Of a DNA stretch of 64,000 bases, positions 18,037-27,023 are shown piece by piece. The notes beneath the pieces are model-generated. The model searched no databases. It was not told the DNA's origin and worked only from the letters and a program-made list of their open reading frames with translations. A program made the translations under genes and the position numbers. The stretch is from JBGSKY01 sp041740995. Its GTDB lineage: Bacteria; Planctomycetota; Planctomycetia; Pirellulales; Pirellulaceae. Where the stretch lies: positions 124,001 to 188,000 of the forward strand of contig JBGSKY010000274.1 in assembly GCA_041740995.1 (NCBI GenBank), given 5' to 3'. Position 1 is the stretch's first letter. Each line of letters opens with the position of its first letter.

Positions 18037-19119
18037 TCAAGTCGATGGCGTCTTGCGACGCGGAGGAACAAATCCTATGCCAAAACAGACAGCCATGCTG
18101 AGCCAAAAAATTAAGCTTTCCGGTCGCCTGACGTCATGGAAGTCGACAATGTGCGGCGTGCGTTTAATTTTATGTCCGTCATGAGTCGGCGCAACTCCCA
18201 AAGGCCAATTGTTTTCGAGCCAGCCATGGTAATCTTCGGCGACTTTAACGCGTTCATGTTCAAAATCTTGAAAGCTCTTGTGGGCCGATCCGAGCCATGC
18301 GGCCACGTTAGGAGTCTTATCAAAGGACCAATCGCTGTTAACTCCCCAATCGGTAACGAGCTTGATGCCGATTACTGCCACTAGAAGATAGGCTGACAAC
18401 TCAAATCGAGGGAAGCGTTCAAGCAAACCAATGAATAAAGTTGCAGCGAAACGCATGAGTATGACGCCCAATAATCCACCGAGGACGACAACCCAGAGCT
18501 TCTCCGGTTCCGACCCAGCCAACGCCATGGCCGCTAAAATCGAATCGACTGCGAAAGCGATATCTGTCAGCTCGATAATCAGGACCATCTTCCAAAAAGC
18601 AGATGCGGTGAAACTATTGGTCGAGCAGTAAGGACCATCAGCGGTGGAATCGAGCTTTGACGCGGTATTGCCTTGCCGAACAAGTGAGGCACCAATCGGA
18701 ATCCGTTGCTCGATCTCGATATTTTCGCGATCAACATCCAAGTCTTCGCCAGTGAACGAATCGACTACGTGTGGTGCGCCATCTTCGTCAAGCGTATATT
18801 TTTCTTCGTCTTCGCCGCTCTCGAACATAACATGCTTGAGAGCGATAAAAATTAAATAGCCGCCCCCGAGCAGTTTGACAAAAGTCCACTGCAATAGAAA
18901 GCTGGCAGTACCAATGGCGAGAACGCGGAAAACGAACGCGCCGATCAAACCGTACGATAAAGCACGACTTCGTAAGTGCTTAGGCAGTCGTTTGGCCAGC
19001 AGCCCTAGCACGAGCGCATTGTCAATGGAGAGTAAACCCTCCAAAATGATGAGCAAACCGACAATCAATAGATCTGGCCACTCAAGCAGTTGACCAAAAA
19101 TTTCGATATCGGCTAGCAC
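18037..19119 (-). CDS. TerC family integral membrane protein
   Basis: A 360-residue inner-membrane protein with a TerC domain. LLIILEGLLSIDNALVLGLLA in TM1 carries the family's charged Glu/Asp-Asn residues. Further TM segments follow at about 50-68, 75-95, 175-195, 200-222 and 232-250, including the second acidic repeat ELTDIAFAVDSILAAMAL. A hydrophilic loop (about 105-165) separates the two halves and a ~110-residue extension ends in another hydrophobic segment (FWLSMAVCFGIGFVPP) and basic residues. TerC relatives export Mn2+ or support metalation of exported proteins; tellurite resistance is the historical name. No manganese riboswitch (yybP-ykoY) was recognised upstream. It is probably cotranscribed with the HD phosphohydrolase gene. 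Confidence 0.9.
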   Translation of the reverse strand: MLADIEIFGQLLEWPDLLIVGLLIILEGLLSIDNALVLGLLAKRLPKHLRSRALSYGLIGAFVFRVLAIGTASFLLQWTFVKLLGGGYLIFIALKHVMFESGEDEEKYTLDEDGAPHVVDSFTGEDLDVDRENIEIEQRIPIGASLVRQGNTASKLDSTADGPYCSTNSFTASAFWKMVLIIELTDIAFAVDSILAAMALAGSEPEKLWVVVLGGLLGVILMRFAATLFIGLLERFPRFELSAYLLVAVIGIKLVTDWGVNSDWSFDKTPNVAAWLGSAHKSFQDFEHERVKVAEDYHGWLENNWPLGVAPTHDGHKIKRTPHIVDFHDVRRPESLIFWLSMAVCFGIGFVPPRRKTPST

Positions 19120-19478
19120 GTGAAGTTTCGCAATGTCAAGAAGGTAATCGATAGCAAGAACCGCTAATTAGAAAATGGCAGGATTTAGAAGAGTGGAGAT
19201 AGTCTGCGTTGGCATACCGCGAAACGTTAGAGGATAACCGACAATCATGTATATGCGAAAGGCTAGGTTGACCGCTGGCCGAGTCGCAATGCGGCGAACT
19301 GTCGCTGCTGGCCTTTTGTGGAATTTAATTTTAAAACCACCTTGGTTTGCTAATTCGTTATCGGAGCTAAGATAGCAAGCTAGTTTTGAAACTGATGTGC
19401 TGCAAGTTTTCGCGATTCTTGATCGCCGCATTTAGTCGTGTTTTTCGCTTTTTGCTTGGGTTTTGGGAGTCACCTCAC

Positions 19479-20270
19479 GTGCGTGTAATTATCGAAAAAA
19501 GCGCTTCGGATGCGGCTAACTTTGTAGCCGAGACGATTCTTGAACTGGTTGAGAATCGTCCCAACGCGGTGCTTGGCCTGGCAACTGGCGGAACGATGAC
19601 ACCCGTTTACGAACGACTTTTGGCTGCCAGCCAGAACGGTCGAGTCAGTTTTCAAGCGGTATCGACTTTCAACTTGGATGAATATGTCGGAGTAAAAGCG
19701 AGCTCAGAGCACAGCTACCGATATTTTATGGACAAAAGTTTCTTCGAATCAACCGATATCGATCGCTGCCGAACGCATTTGCCAGACGGCTGTGCAGAAG
19801 ATTTGCGGGCTGAGTGTGAACAATATGAGGGCTTAATTGAACAAGCCGGCGGAATCGACTTGCAGCTATTGGGCATTGGAAGCGATGGGCATATCGGTTT
19901 TAATGAGCCAGGCAGTTCGTTATCATCGCGAACGCGGGTCAAAACATTGACGAAGCAAACTCGCTTGGACAACTCGCGGTTTTTTGCGGCGCCCGAAGAT
20001 GTTCCGTACAGTGCGATAACGATGGGTGTTGGGACGATTATGGACGCTCGCCAAATCGTTTTGCTTGCCACCGGAAAGAATAAAGCTATCGCAGTACGCG
20101 CAACCGTTGAAGGGCCTTTATCGGCGATGGTAACTGCTTCTGTCCTGCAATGGCATCCCAATGCTTTGATCGTGCTGGACCAAGATGCAGCGAGTGAATT
20201 AGAAAACGTAGCAGACTACTTAACCGCCGAAAAAATTCAGCGGGAATTATTGAGCCAACATAACAAATGA
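19479..20270 (+). CDS. nagB: Glucosamine-6-phosphate deaminase
   Basis: Converts glucosamine-6-phosphate to fructose-6-phosphate and ammonia. The GTG start at 19479 is chosen because GGGAG ends 9 bases before it and it gives 263 residues, close to the 266 of E. coli NagB; a longer reading from 19386 adds an unlikely 31-residue extension. Motifs: LGLATGGTMTPVYERL for phosphate binding, FNLDEYVGV with the catalytic Asp, and GSDGHIGFNEPGS holding D136, H138 and E143 (equivalents of E. coli D141, H143 and E148). It is the first gene of a compact run: its TGA overlaps the ATG of the rhomboid gene (ATGA), and aroB follows. No other amino-sugar gene is in the window. Confidence 0.95.
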   Translation: MRVIIEKSASDAANFVAETILELVENRPNAVLGLATGGTMTPVYERLLAASQNGRVSFQAVSTFNLDEYVGVKASSEHSYRYFMDKSFFESTDIDRCRTHLPDGCAEDLRAECEQYEGLIEQAGGIDLQLLGIGSDGHIGFNEPGSSLSSRTRVKTLTKQTRLDNSRFFAAPEDVPYSAITMGVGTIMDARQIVLLATGKNKAIAVRATVEGPLSAMVTASVLQWHPNALIVLDQDAASELENVADYLTAEKIQRELLSQHNK

Positions 20271-21211
20271 GATATCTCGCTCAACTTACGGGCAAATCCA
20301 ACACGGAACGATTCGTCGCCTATTTGCTTTCAGAAAACATTTCTGCTCACGTCGAGCCTGAATCGAGCAACAAAGATCTGTGGGAAATTTGGATTCGCGA
20401 TGAAGACAAATTGGCTCAAGCGCGGCAGGCGTTTGCGCAATTCGAAGCCAATCCGACTAACGAGCGATATACCAAAGCAATTGAGCAAGCCGATTCAATT
20501 ATTCGGCAACGGCGCGAAAAGGCGGCCGCTTCGGCAAAGCTACAACGGTCCAGTAAGCAAGTTTTCTCGCGAACGGACTTGGTTGGTGGTCGGATACCAC
20601 CGGTGACTTTGACCTTGCTTATCCTCGCGGCTATCGTGTCTTTGCTGACGCAGTTTGCTGATCCCAGCCCTACTAATTCTTTGGGCCGCACAATGTTGAG
20701 CGAACTTCGGTTTGTCGATATCTCTGACTATGCCAAAGCGGAGAAAGACCCAGCGGCCAGTTTGCGAAAGTTTGAATTTTGGCGATTGATTACGCCTATC
20801 TTTTTACACATGGATCCGCTCCATATCATCTTCAATGCATTCATGCTGGTTTCGCTTGGAAGATTAACTGAGCGTTTGGAAGGTCCATTACGTTTCGCTC
20901 TGATCGTGTTAGGCATCGCAATCTTTTCAAACATGTTGCAAGGCTTGTTGCCAGAAAATTTAATGGGTAGCCCTTTCTTCGGCGGGCTTTCTGGTGTCGT
21001 TTACGGTCTGTTTGGCTACATTTGGGTCAAGACAACTCTGAACCCAAGCCTCGGAATCGCGCTCTCGCCAACCACCGTAATAATCTTGTTAGCTTGGCTG
21101 TTCCTGAACATGGCTGGCGTCTTTGATTTAAATATCGCCAACATGGCTCACCTAGGCGGCTTGATCAGTGGCGCTGGGCTGGCGTATTTCCAATCTAATT
21201 GGTCGAGCTAG
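20267..21211 (+). CDS. Rhomboid family intramembrane serine protease (GlpG-like)
   Basis: A 314-residue membrane protease. Residues 1-65 form a GlpG-type N-terminal cytoplasmic domain (MRYLAQLTGKSNTERFVAYL). The first TM is near 110-128, and the six-TM rhomboid core starts with the L1-loop region FWRLITPIFLHMDPLHIIFNAFML. Catalytic residues are visible: S242 in GGLSGVVYGLFG and H295 in NMAHLGGLISG. The Asn/His-containing HIIFNAFML helix also fits the family. Rhomboids cleave TM segments of substrate proteins. The gene overlaps nagB by 4 bp and precedes aroB by 26 bp. The shared operon reflects compact housekeeping organisation rather than an evident pathway. Confidence 0.93.
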   Translation: MRYLAQLTGKSNTERFVAYLLSENISAHVEPESSNKDLWEIWIRDEDKLAQARQAFAQFEANPTNERYTKAIEQADSIIRQRREKAAASAKLQRSSKQVFSRTDLVGGRIPPVTLTLLILAAIVSLLTQFADPSPTNSLGRTMLSELRFVDISDYAKAEKDPAASLRKFEFWRLITPIFLHMDPLHIIFNAFMLVSLGRLTERLEGPLRFALIVLGIAIFSNMLQGLLPENLMGSPFFGGLSGVVYGLFGYIWVKTTLNPSLGIALSPTTVIILLAWLFLNMAGVFDLNIANMAHLGGLISGAGLAYFQSNWSS

Positions 21212-21237
21212 TCAAAAGATGTTGTGGGGCGCTGATC

Positions 21238-22335
21238 ATGAATGACAACGTTGTACAAGTAGAATTGTCGAGTCGTTCATATACCATCCATTTGACCGAA
21301 AATTCATTTGGGAAAAATTCACCGATTTGGAAGCAAGTTCTAAGCGATCTCCAGCCCATCAAGCACGCATTTCTAGTCGCTGATGAAAACGTTGCAGCGA
21401 TCGCAGTAAATCCAATTCGCGATTGTTTCGAAGCAGCAGCAATTCGAGTGAGTCACACCATGATCGCAAGTGGCGAATCGAGCAAGTGTGTTTCAACACT
21501 GGTAAACATTTGGGAGCAGTTGCTCGCGAGCAAGACTGATCGAAAGAGCGTTGTTATTGCAATCGGCGGAGGCGTTGTAGGCGACTTGGCCGGTTTTGCC
21601 GCCGCGACATTTGCTCGCGGTTTGCGTCTAATCCAAGTTCCGACGACGTTGCTGGCCATGGTTGACAGCAGCGTTGGAGGAAAAACTGGAATTAACTTGC
21701 CGTCCGCGAAAAACATGATTGGCGCTTTCTGGCAACCTTGCGGCGTGGTGATTGATACTTCGATGCTTGACTCGCTACCCGAACGAGAATACCTCAGCGG
21801 CTTTGCTGAAGTTATCAAGTATGGAATGATCATGGATGCGGAATTCTTTAGCCGTTTAGAGGCATTGGTCGAACCGTTGCGCGCTCGAGAGCCAGCTGCC
21901 TTGCGTGAGGTCATCGCGACTTGTTGCCGGTGCAAAGCCAGCGTCGTGAGCGATGATGAGTTTGAAACAAGCGGGCGAAGAGCGATTCTAAATTATGGTC
22001 ATACGTTTGCGCACGCAATTGAAGCGACGCAAGGCTACGGCGCTTTATTGCATGGTGAAGCGGTAGCGGTCGGAATGGCCATGGCTGCTAAGCTGGCGGT
22101 TTCATTGAAGATGTTAGAACGCTCGTCGCTTGATCGGCAAACGGCGTTGTTACAGAACATCGGACTGTCCCAAAACCTGACTAAATTTGATTTAAGGAAG
22201 CTTTGGCCCGCGATGCAGTCGGACAAAAAAGTCGAGCAAGGCAAGCTGGGTTTTATCCTGCCTCGCAAAATCGGTTTAGTTGAAAGGGTCGAAGGAATTA
22301 CTCTTCAGCAATTGCAAGACGCGATCGAAATCTAA
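21238..22335 (+). CDS. aroB: 3-dehydroquinate synthase
   Basis: The second step of the shikimate pathway, converting DAHP to 3-dehydroquinate with NAD+ and a divalent metal. It has 365 residues from ATG 21238, the usual length; an upstream start at 21199 would overlap the rhomboid gene and adds nothing recognisable. Motifs: IGGGVVGDLAGFAAATFARG for NAD binding, PTTLLAMVDSSVGGKTGINL, KNMIGAFWQP, GFAEVIKYGMI and LNYGHTFAHAIE with a metal-ligand His. It is the third gene of the nagB-rhomboid-aroB run. Its 3' end overlaps the convergent PEP-CTERM gene by 38 bp, so transcription from the two sides collides here. Confidence 0.96.
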   Translation: MNDNVVQVELSSRSYTIHLTENSFGKNSPIWKQVLSDLQPIKHAFLVADENVAAIAVNPIRDCFEAAAIRVSHTMIASGESSKCVSTLVNIWEQLLASKTDRKSVVIAIGGGVVGDLAGFAAATFARGLRLIQVPTTLLAMVDSSVGGKTGINLPSAKNMIGAFWQPCGVVIDTSMLDSLPEREYLSGFAEVIKYGMIMDAEFFSRLEALVEPLRAREPAALREVIATCCRCKASVVSDDEFETSGRRAILNYGHTFAHAIEATQGYGALLHGEAVAVGMAMAAKLAVSLKMLERSSLDRQTALLQNIGLSQNLTKFDLRKLWPAMQSDKKVEQGKLGFILPRKIGLVERVEGITLQQLQDAIEI

Positions 22336-23092
22336 CCAGCGGCCATCCTCGAACGAAGATGGTCAGCGATACCAGTGCGATGAAGCCGATCACCGAGGGC
22401 TCTGGAACGGCCGTCGCATTGCCGACGACAAAGGTGAAGATACCGCTGTCAGTCAAGTTGCCCAGTGTTCCATTGGCAAAGCCTTCGATACCAACTTCGT
22501 AGATCCCAGTTTTGGTGAAGCCGATGTTGTAGTGGTCGTGCGTGTTTACTTCAGAATTTAAAACATCGAACAGTGGATCGACGCCATCGATTGTAGAAAA
22601 AGCAACGACCGAATTGCCTACTGGGTCAGATTGCCAAACCGCAAAGTGCCCATCAGTTGGGCCGCTAAAACTAGTCATTCGAAATCCGGAAGTTGTAAAT
22701 CCAAGTCCATCAAGTTCTGTGGTGGCGAATCCAAGAAATGGTCGACCCGGCGAATTAGATTGCGGCAAAATCCAAGCCGATTGCCCGCTTGATAAACCCA
22801 AAAAAGGAACGCTGATTGGTAGCGTTACCAGATTCGAATCTGCAACTCGGACATAAGCCTCGTTGGGCGCATACTCGTCTGGAGCCGACGGAGAAATCGC
22901 AGCGCCATTTATGATTGAATTTGAACCAAAGTGATAATGCAAAAACAGGTTTCCATCAGGCTCTAAGGCTAGCCCAATATCGCCATGCCCAGCGGAGTAC
23001 TCAACCACTTCGCTGCGAGCAAGCGAGGCCATGGACGTGCACGAAACTAACAGCGCTAAGAGCGTTTTTTGCAACCAAATAAAGCAACGCAT
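22298..23092 (-). CDS. PEP-CTERM protein with choice-of-anchor M-like domain
   Basis: About 264 residues from ATG 23092 (an ATG at 23104 is also possible). A signal peptide covers roughly the first 27 residues (LQKTLLALLVSCTSMASLARS). The body opens with YSAGHGDIGLALEPDGNLFLH then YHFGSNS, and later has DHYNIGFTKTGIYEVGIEGF, resembling the surface-anchored choice-of-anchor M repeat (TIGR03769 type). The C-terminus is a PEP-CTERM sorting signal: VPEPS, a hydrophobic helix (VIGFIALVSLTIFV), then arginines. Such proteins are exported and sorted to the surface by an exosortase, which is not in this window. It is divergent from the DUF1559 gene. The ligand is unknown. Confidence 0.82.
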   Translation of the reverse strand: MRCFIWLQKTLLALLVSCTSMASLARSEVVEYSAGHGDIGLALEPDGNLFLHYHFGSNSIINGAAISPSAPDEYAPNEAYVRVADSNLVTLPISVPFLGLSSGQSAWILPQSNSPGRPFLGFATTELDGLGFTTSGFRMTSFSGPTDGHFAVWQSDPVGNSVVAFSTIDGVDPLFDVLNSEVNTHDHYNIGFTKTGIYEVGIEGFANGTLGNLTDSGIFTFVVGNATAVPEPSVIGFIALVSLTIFVRGWPLVRFRSRLAIAEE

Positions 23093-23302
23093 TGACTTCT
23101 CCAAAATGAAAATGACTTCAAAAGTAAATCACACAGGAAGACGCTTCGAAGCCAAGAAATTGGAGCTTGACTAACGTCCCTTGATCGATAAGCTAATGCT
23201 TTTGCAATGTGTATGCAAGTAGCGTTTTGTGGCTCAATGTTTTATTTGCAGCTGTTATGTAAGTGTTTTTCTGTCGAAAGATTTTTGTCGAAAGACAATT
23301 CG

Positions 23303-24475
23303 ATGGTGCTTGTGATGGGATTAAAAATGTTTTTAGATACCGACTGTCAAAGAAATCAGGATCGATCGAACGAGACTCGTACAGGCTTTACGCTTGTTGA
23401 GCTCTTAGTCGTCATCGCGATTGTGGGCGTAATGGCCGCATTGCTGTTGCCCGCAATTCAATCCGCCCGAGAAGCAGCCAGACGCATGCAGTGCCAGAGC
23501 AACATGCGGCAGATAGGCGTTGCTTTGCATGGCTATCACCAAATTCATGGTTCGTTTCCATTTAGCTCTGTTGGACTAGATAATCGAGATGGAATTTGCG
23601 GCAGCGGGTTCTACAGCTGGATGTCAATGCTGTTGCCACAAATTGAACAGAGCAACGCTCACCGCGGAGTCGACTTCAATGTTGGACTAGCGGGCCGCTG
23701 CGATTACGGAAACTCAGCAGAGTATGCTTATTATCAGATCCCGATAGAGCACGTTAACGCGAAAGCCGCTGCAACATCGATCGCGGTTTATGTCTGTCCG
23801 AGTGAGTCCAACGCTCGCCAGAAAAAATCAGACATGGGTCAAACAGCACCCTCGAACTACGCAGGTAATATTGGTTGGCCGAAATTCTCGTCGCATCCCG
23901 ATTTCGGTCCAAGGGTCGAGAAGCAGAACGGGATAATCGGGCTGGTCAATCCGTCGATCGACGAACCTTGGCACAATCCACAGATCTCGATGAACGATGT
24001 CACGGATGGGCTTTCTAATACGATTGCTGTCTCGGAAAGAGTGATTTCAAGTTTTGTACCGATCAACGGTGTCTTTGGAGGACTTTACGCACCATCAGGT
24101 ACACCGGAGAAGCAATTGTCGTTTTGCGGCGGGGCCGAGACAGCTAGAAAGCTTGACCGTTGGGCCAGCTATTGTCAGTCGGTTACTCATGGTGACGTGA
24201 ATTATTCCCAATTTCACGGGAGGTCTTGGATGAGTGGTTGGACCTTTGTTGGCAATCATTTTATGGCCGTTTTGCCGATCAATGGCCGAAGCTGCCACAT
24301 GTATGGTGGCGAAGACGATGGGAACAACATGGTTACGCCAAGCAGCTATCACCTTGGCGGCGTAAACATGTTGCGCGGCGATGGAAGTGTCGATGTTGTT
24401 CATGACTCGGTTGATTTGAAAACCTGGTGGGCCTTGGGTGGAGCGAGCGAAGGACAGACACTCGGCGTCCAATAA
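23303..24475 (+). CDS. DUF1559 (prepilin-like, H-X9-DG) protein
   Basis: A type IV pilin-like secreted protein of the DUF1559 family, highly amplified in planctomycetes. The prepilin peptidase/methylation motif is TGFTLVELLVVIAIVGVMAA, with cleavage expected after the Gly and methylation of the Phe, followed by LLPAIQSAREAARRMQCQSN then MRQIGVALHGYH. The DUF1559 body contains YVCPSES and SNYAGNIGW and ends with the H-X9-DG motif (H, nine residues, DG in the segment starting HLGGVNML). The start is ambiguous among ATG 23303, 23315 and 23327; the leader before the pilin motif is long in all cases. A lipoprotein gene starts about 58 bp downstream, so the two are likely cotranscribed. The family may build pseudopilus-like surface structures (inference). 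Confidence 0.92.
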   Translation: MVLVMGLKMFLDTDCQRNQDRSNETRTGFTLVELLVVIAIVGVMAALLLPAIQSAREAARRMQCQSNMRQIGVALHGYHQIHGSFPFSSVGLDNRDGICGSGFYSWMSMLLPQIEQSNAHRGVDFNVGLAGRCDYGNSAEYAYYQIPIEHVNAKAAATSIAVYVCPSESNARQKKSDMGQTAPSNYAGNIGWPKFSSHPDFGPRVEKQNGIIGLVNPSIDEPWHNPQISMNDVTDGLSNTIAVSERVISSFVPINGVFGGLYAPSGTPEKQLSFCGGAETARKLDRWASYCQSVTHGDVNYSQFHGRSWMSGWTFVGNHFMAVLPINGRSCHMYGGEDDGNNMVTPSSYHLGGVNMLRGDGSVDVVHDSVDLKTWWALGGASEGQTLGVQ

Positions 24476-24533
24476 AATGCAAATTTCACGGCGAACACGA
24501 ACGGCTGGCTTTCAAGTTTGGAAAAAAGAAGTG

Positions 24534-25070
24534 ATGCGTGTGTTTATGATCGTTGTGATGCTAATTTTCGTTGTTGGTTGTCATTCACAACGTCCACCCA
24601 ATCGCGATGACTTGATCAAAGTTTTGGGGCCAATTTCAGAAGATGCAATTGTGTTAGCCGCGACCCGAACTGAAAGCTGTACGACAGCTCACTCCGGCGC
24701 GAGCAAAAACAAATCGCTTTCAAGCGAAGAGCACGAATCGCAATTGTGGCTCGTTGCCAGTACTCAGCCGCTTCGGTCGGACAAAGAAATTGCTAATCTG
24801 ACGCCTCGGCAGCGGACAGAACATTCACCACATTTTCTGAACCGATTCGAAGAGAATGCTTTTCCAGCGAGAGTGATCTATGAAATCGCTGGGGTGTTGC
24901 GCGTCGCTCCAGAGCAGCTGAAGAAACCGTCACCAGAATTGCTGCGGAAACCAATTGGGCGACTACTGGAATGGCAAGCGAATGACTTTCGAGTTCGAAT
25001 TCGCGATGTTAATACGGGTGACGGTTGGTTGTCCGTTGTTGAAAGTTTTCCTGCCAAAAATGCCGGATGA
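24534..25070 (+). CDS. Small lipoprotein of unknown function downstream of the DUF1559 gene
   Basis: A 178-residue protein counted from ATG 24534, giving a typical lipoprotein signal: MRVFMIVVMLIFVVGC, with Cys16 as the lipidation site; AAAAAAGAAG lies just upstream. A start at 24477 would put 19 extra polar residues ahead and is less likely. The mature part is hydrophilic with no named domain: a Ser-rich linker (SGASKNKSLSSEE), a segment around FLNRFEENAFPARVIYEIAG, and a beta-rich end (DFRVRIRDVNTGDGWLSVVESF). It may act with the neighbouring DUF1559 protein at the envelope (inference from position only). Confidence 0.65.
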   Translation: MRVFMIVVMLIFVVGCHSQRPPNRDDLIKVLGPISEDAIVLAATRTESCTTAHSGASKNKSLSSEEHESQLWLVASTQPLRSDKEIANLTPRQRTEHSPHFLNRFEENAFPARVIYEIAGVLRVAPEQLKKPSPELLRKPIGRLLEWQANDFRVRIRDVNTGDGWLSVVESFPAKNAG

Positions 25071-25136
25071 TCGATCAACGTTCCAGTATGTACGAAGTCG
25101 TGTATGCAGCCGACCATCGAGTCAATTGGCGATTGT

Positions 25137-27008
25137 CTACCCGTTTTTCAAATGCGGAGAGAAGTTCATATAGTTCCAATGGCGATAAGCGTCATTTTGT
25201 TCTAGCAGCGTTGTGTGTTTGCCTTGTCCAATCAATTCGCCATCTTTGAGAAACAGAATTTGCTGTGCCAACCAAAGTGTCTTAGAACGCGCGGGAATCA
25301 GCACTACAAAGACGCCCCGTGCCGCAACGCTTTTGATTGCCAACTGGGTTGCTTTTTCCGTTTCATTGTCAACGAAAGTTTCGGGCTCTTGGACAACCAC
25401 GATCGCACTTTGCAGCGTCATTGCGCGAGCAAGTCCAAGTCGAAAGGCAATGTCTGCGGGCAAGCGATCATCGTTTGGCGAGATCACACTGGCGAGACCG
25501 TCGCTCAAGGCGGAAATTGCTTCGAAGCAGCGGGCCGCCTCTAAAGCTCCCTTCAAGTCGGCGGTGACGATATGCGTCCCTTGGGCTGTCCGCAGGTTTT
25601 CGGTGACCGTCCCCGGGAACACTGGACCATCCGCTGCAACCCAACATGACAGGCTGGCAAGCTGCTGTGCGGACAATTGCGAAGCAGATGTTTTGTTTAA
25701 AAGCAACTTACCACGCGTTGTAGTCCCGAAACCCAATAGTAATTCAACCAGCGAGTTGCGATCAGACGTTTTGTCTGAGACGATGGCAACAATTTCGCCA
25801 GGATGCAAAACCAAGTTTAAATTTTTGATCAGAGATTTTTGGTCGTATCCATCAATGCTGACGTCTTGAAGTTCAATCGATGTCAGCGGCATCGGTGTGG
25901 CAAGTGTCTGGGTTCTCGCGGTCTCAGTTTTCGGTTGAGACAGAAACGCGGCGAGGTGATCGATATTTCGTGAGATGTCATCCAATCCTCGCAACGATTT
26001 GCTGACGCGGGTTGCACTATAAATGCCAACAGAGATCGAAATAAAAAGTATCAGCTCTGCAATGACAGAGAGTTCAAGTTCAGGCTTTAGAACGCGAATT
26101 GCCGCTGCGAAAAGTAATCCACAGGTGAAGATCGCGATCATCGCGAGCATTAGCGGAAGCTTCCAGGCGGCGTGATCGTCCAAGCTGGTTTCGAGAGTCC
26201 GCAGCGGTCGCGCTTGAGCATCCAATGCTTCTTGGGTGATCGATTGATTGTGGATCGTGGCCAGCAGCGGACTGCTGGCACACCAGCTCGCAAGTTGCTG
26301 CGCAGCAAAATTGCGTTGCTCAAGCAGCACTGGGCGGCTGCGGCGCAAACGGCGATCGATCGCAGAGAAGGAACGACGAATCAAAACGGCAACGATAATC
26401 GCTAAACTGGCTAGCAGCGGATCAATCATCAATCCGACTGACATGCACGCGATGGCTTGCAGCAAGTGACGTGGCCCGTGTCGATACCAACGCACTGAAG
26501 CGTCTCGAATCGCAGGAATATCTTTCGATATTAAATCGTGTAGCAGCGTTTGCATGCCTGCTAAACCACGTTGTCGCGATAGGTCTTGGAATTGATTGAA
26601 GACCGCTCGCTGGTGAGAGTTTGCCTTGGCCAACGCTGTTCGAGCAGCCGTCTTATAAATCGCTAGAGAAACCAGCGCTAGAGAAAGCGTCACACACAAG
26701 ATAATTGCCAGCAACGCTGCAACGCCGCGAAGGATACCTTGGTCAGCTTCTAGCCAGACCGAAGCAATCGCGAATCTAGGCCCAATTTGAATCCATTGTG
26801 GCAGGACTTCCAGCCGAGAGAATTCTTCAAGCAACTCCCACAGCCAGCCAAAGAGCACCAACAAGCCGCCCGTTGCTGCGGCGGTGTAACCACTGAGCAA
26901 CCAAATGGGCCATGTTGGGACTTTTTCGTCCGCGAGACCGCTGAGCCGTTTCAGAGGAGTGGAAAGCACGTTGAATGACTTTTTGAACACGGAGAAAAGG
27001 GGCGGCAT
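25137..27008 (-). CDS. ABC-transporter-like membrane protein with degenerate (pseudo) ATPase domain
   Basis: A 623-residue protein with the layout of a half-size ABC exporter: TM segments at roughly 40-65, 90-115, 165-215 and 285-340, then a C-terminal nucleotide-binding-like domain from about 375. The ATPase motifs are altered. The Walker A region reads VAIVSDKTSDRNSLVELLLG, where the P-loop glycines are lost and the Lys is Arg. The LSGGQ signature has become LPADIAFRLGLARAM. Walker B is IVVVQEPE, with Gln for Asp. The H-loop is VVLIPARSKTL, without His. The fold is recognisable but ATP hydrolysis is unlikely. It follows the ABC-2 permease gene by 15 bp and is presumably cotranscribed. It may be a structural or regulatory partner (inference). 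Confidence 0.8.
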   Translation of the reverse strand: MPPLFSVFKKSFNVLSTPLKRLSGLADEKVPTWPIWLLSGYTAAATGGLLVLFGWLWELLEEFSRLEVLPQWIQIGPRFAIASVWLEADQGILRGVAALLAIILCVTLSLALVSLAIYKTAARTALAKANSHQRAVFNQFQDLSRQRGLAGMQTLLHDLISKDIPAIRDASVRWYRHGPRHLLQAIACMSVGLMIDPLLASLAIIVAVLIRRSFSAIDRRLRRSRPVLLEQRNFAAQQLASWCASSPLLATIHNQSITQEALDAQARPLRTLETSLDDHAAWKLPLMLAMIAIFTCGLLFAAAIRVLKPELELSVIAELILFISISVGIYSATRVSKSLRGLDDISRNIDHLAAFLSQPKTETARTQTLATPMPLTSIELQDVSIDGYDQKSLIKNLNLVLHPGEIVAIVSDKTSDRNSLVELLLGFGTTTRGKLLLNKTSASQLSAQQLASLSCWVAADGPVFPGTVTENLRTAQGTHIVTADLKGALEAARCFEAISALSDGLASVISPNDDRLPADIAFRLGLARAMTLQSAIVVVQEPETFVDNETEKATQLAIKSVAARGVFVVLIPARSKTLWLAQQILFLKDGELIGQGKHTTLLEQNDAYRHWNYMNFSPHLKNG

Positions 27009-27023
27009 CCCTGCAAATCTGAT

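Noticed and set aside
18779..19385. Possible yybP-ykoY (manganese) riboswitch upstream of terC
   Set aside because: TerC genes often follow this riboswitch, but reading the minus strand here I could not find its conserved blocks.
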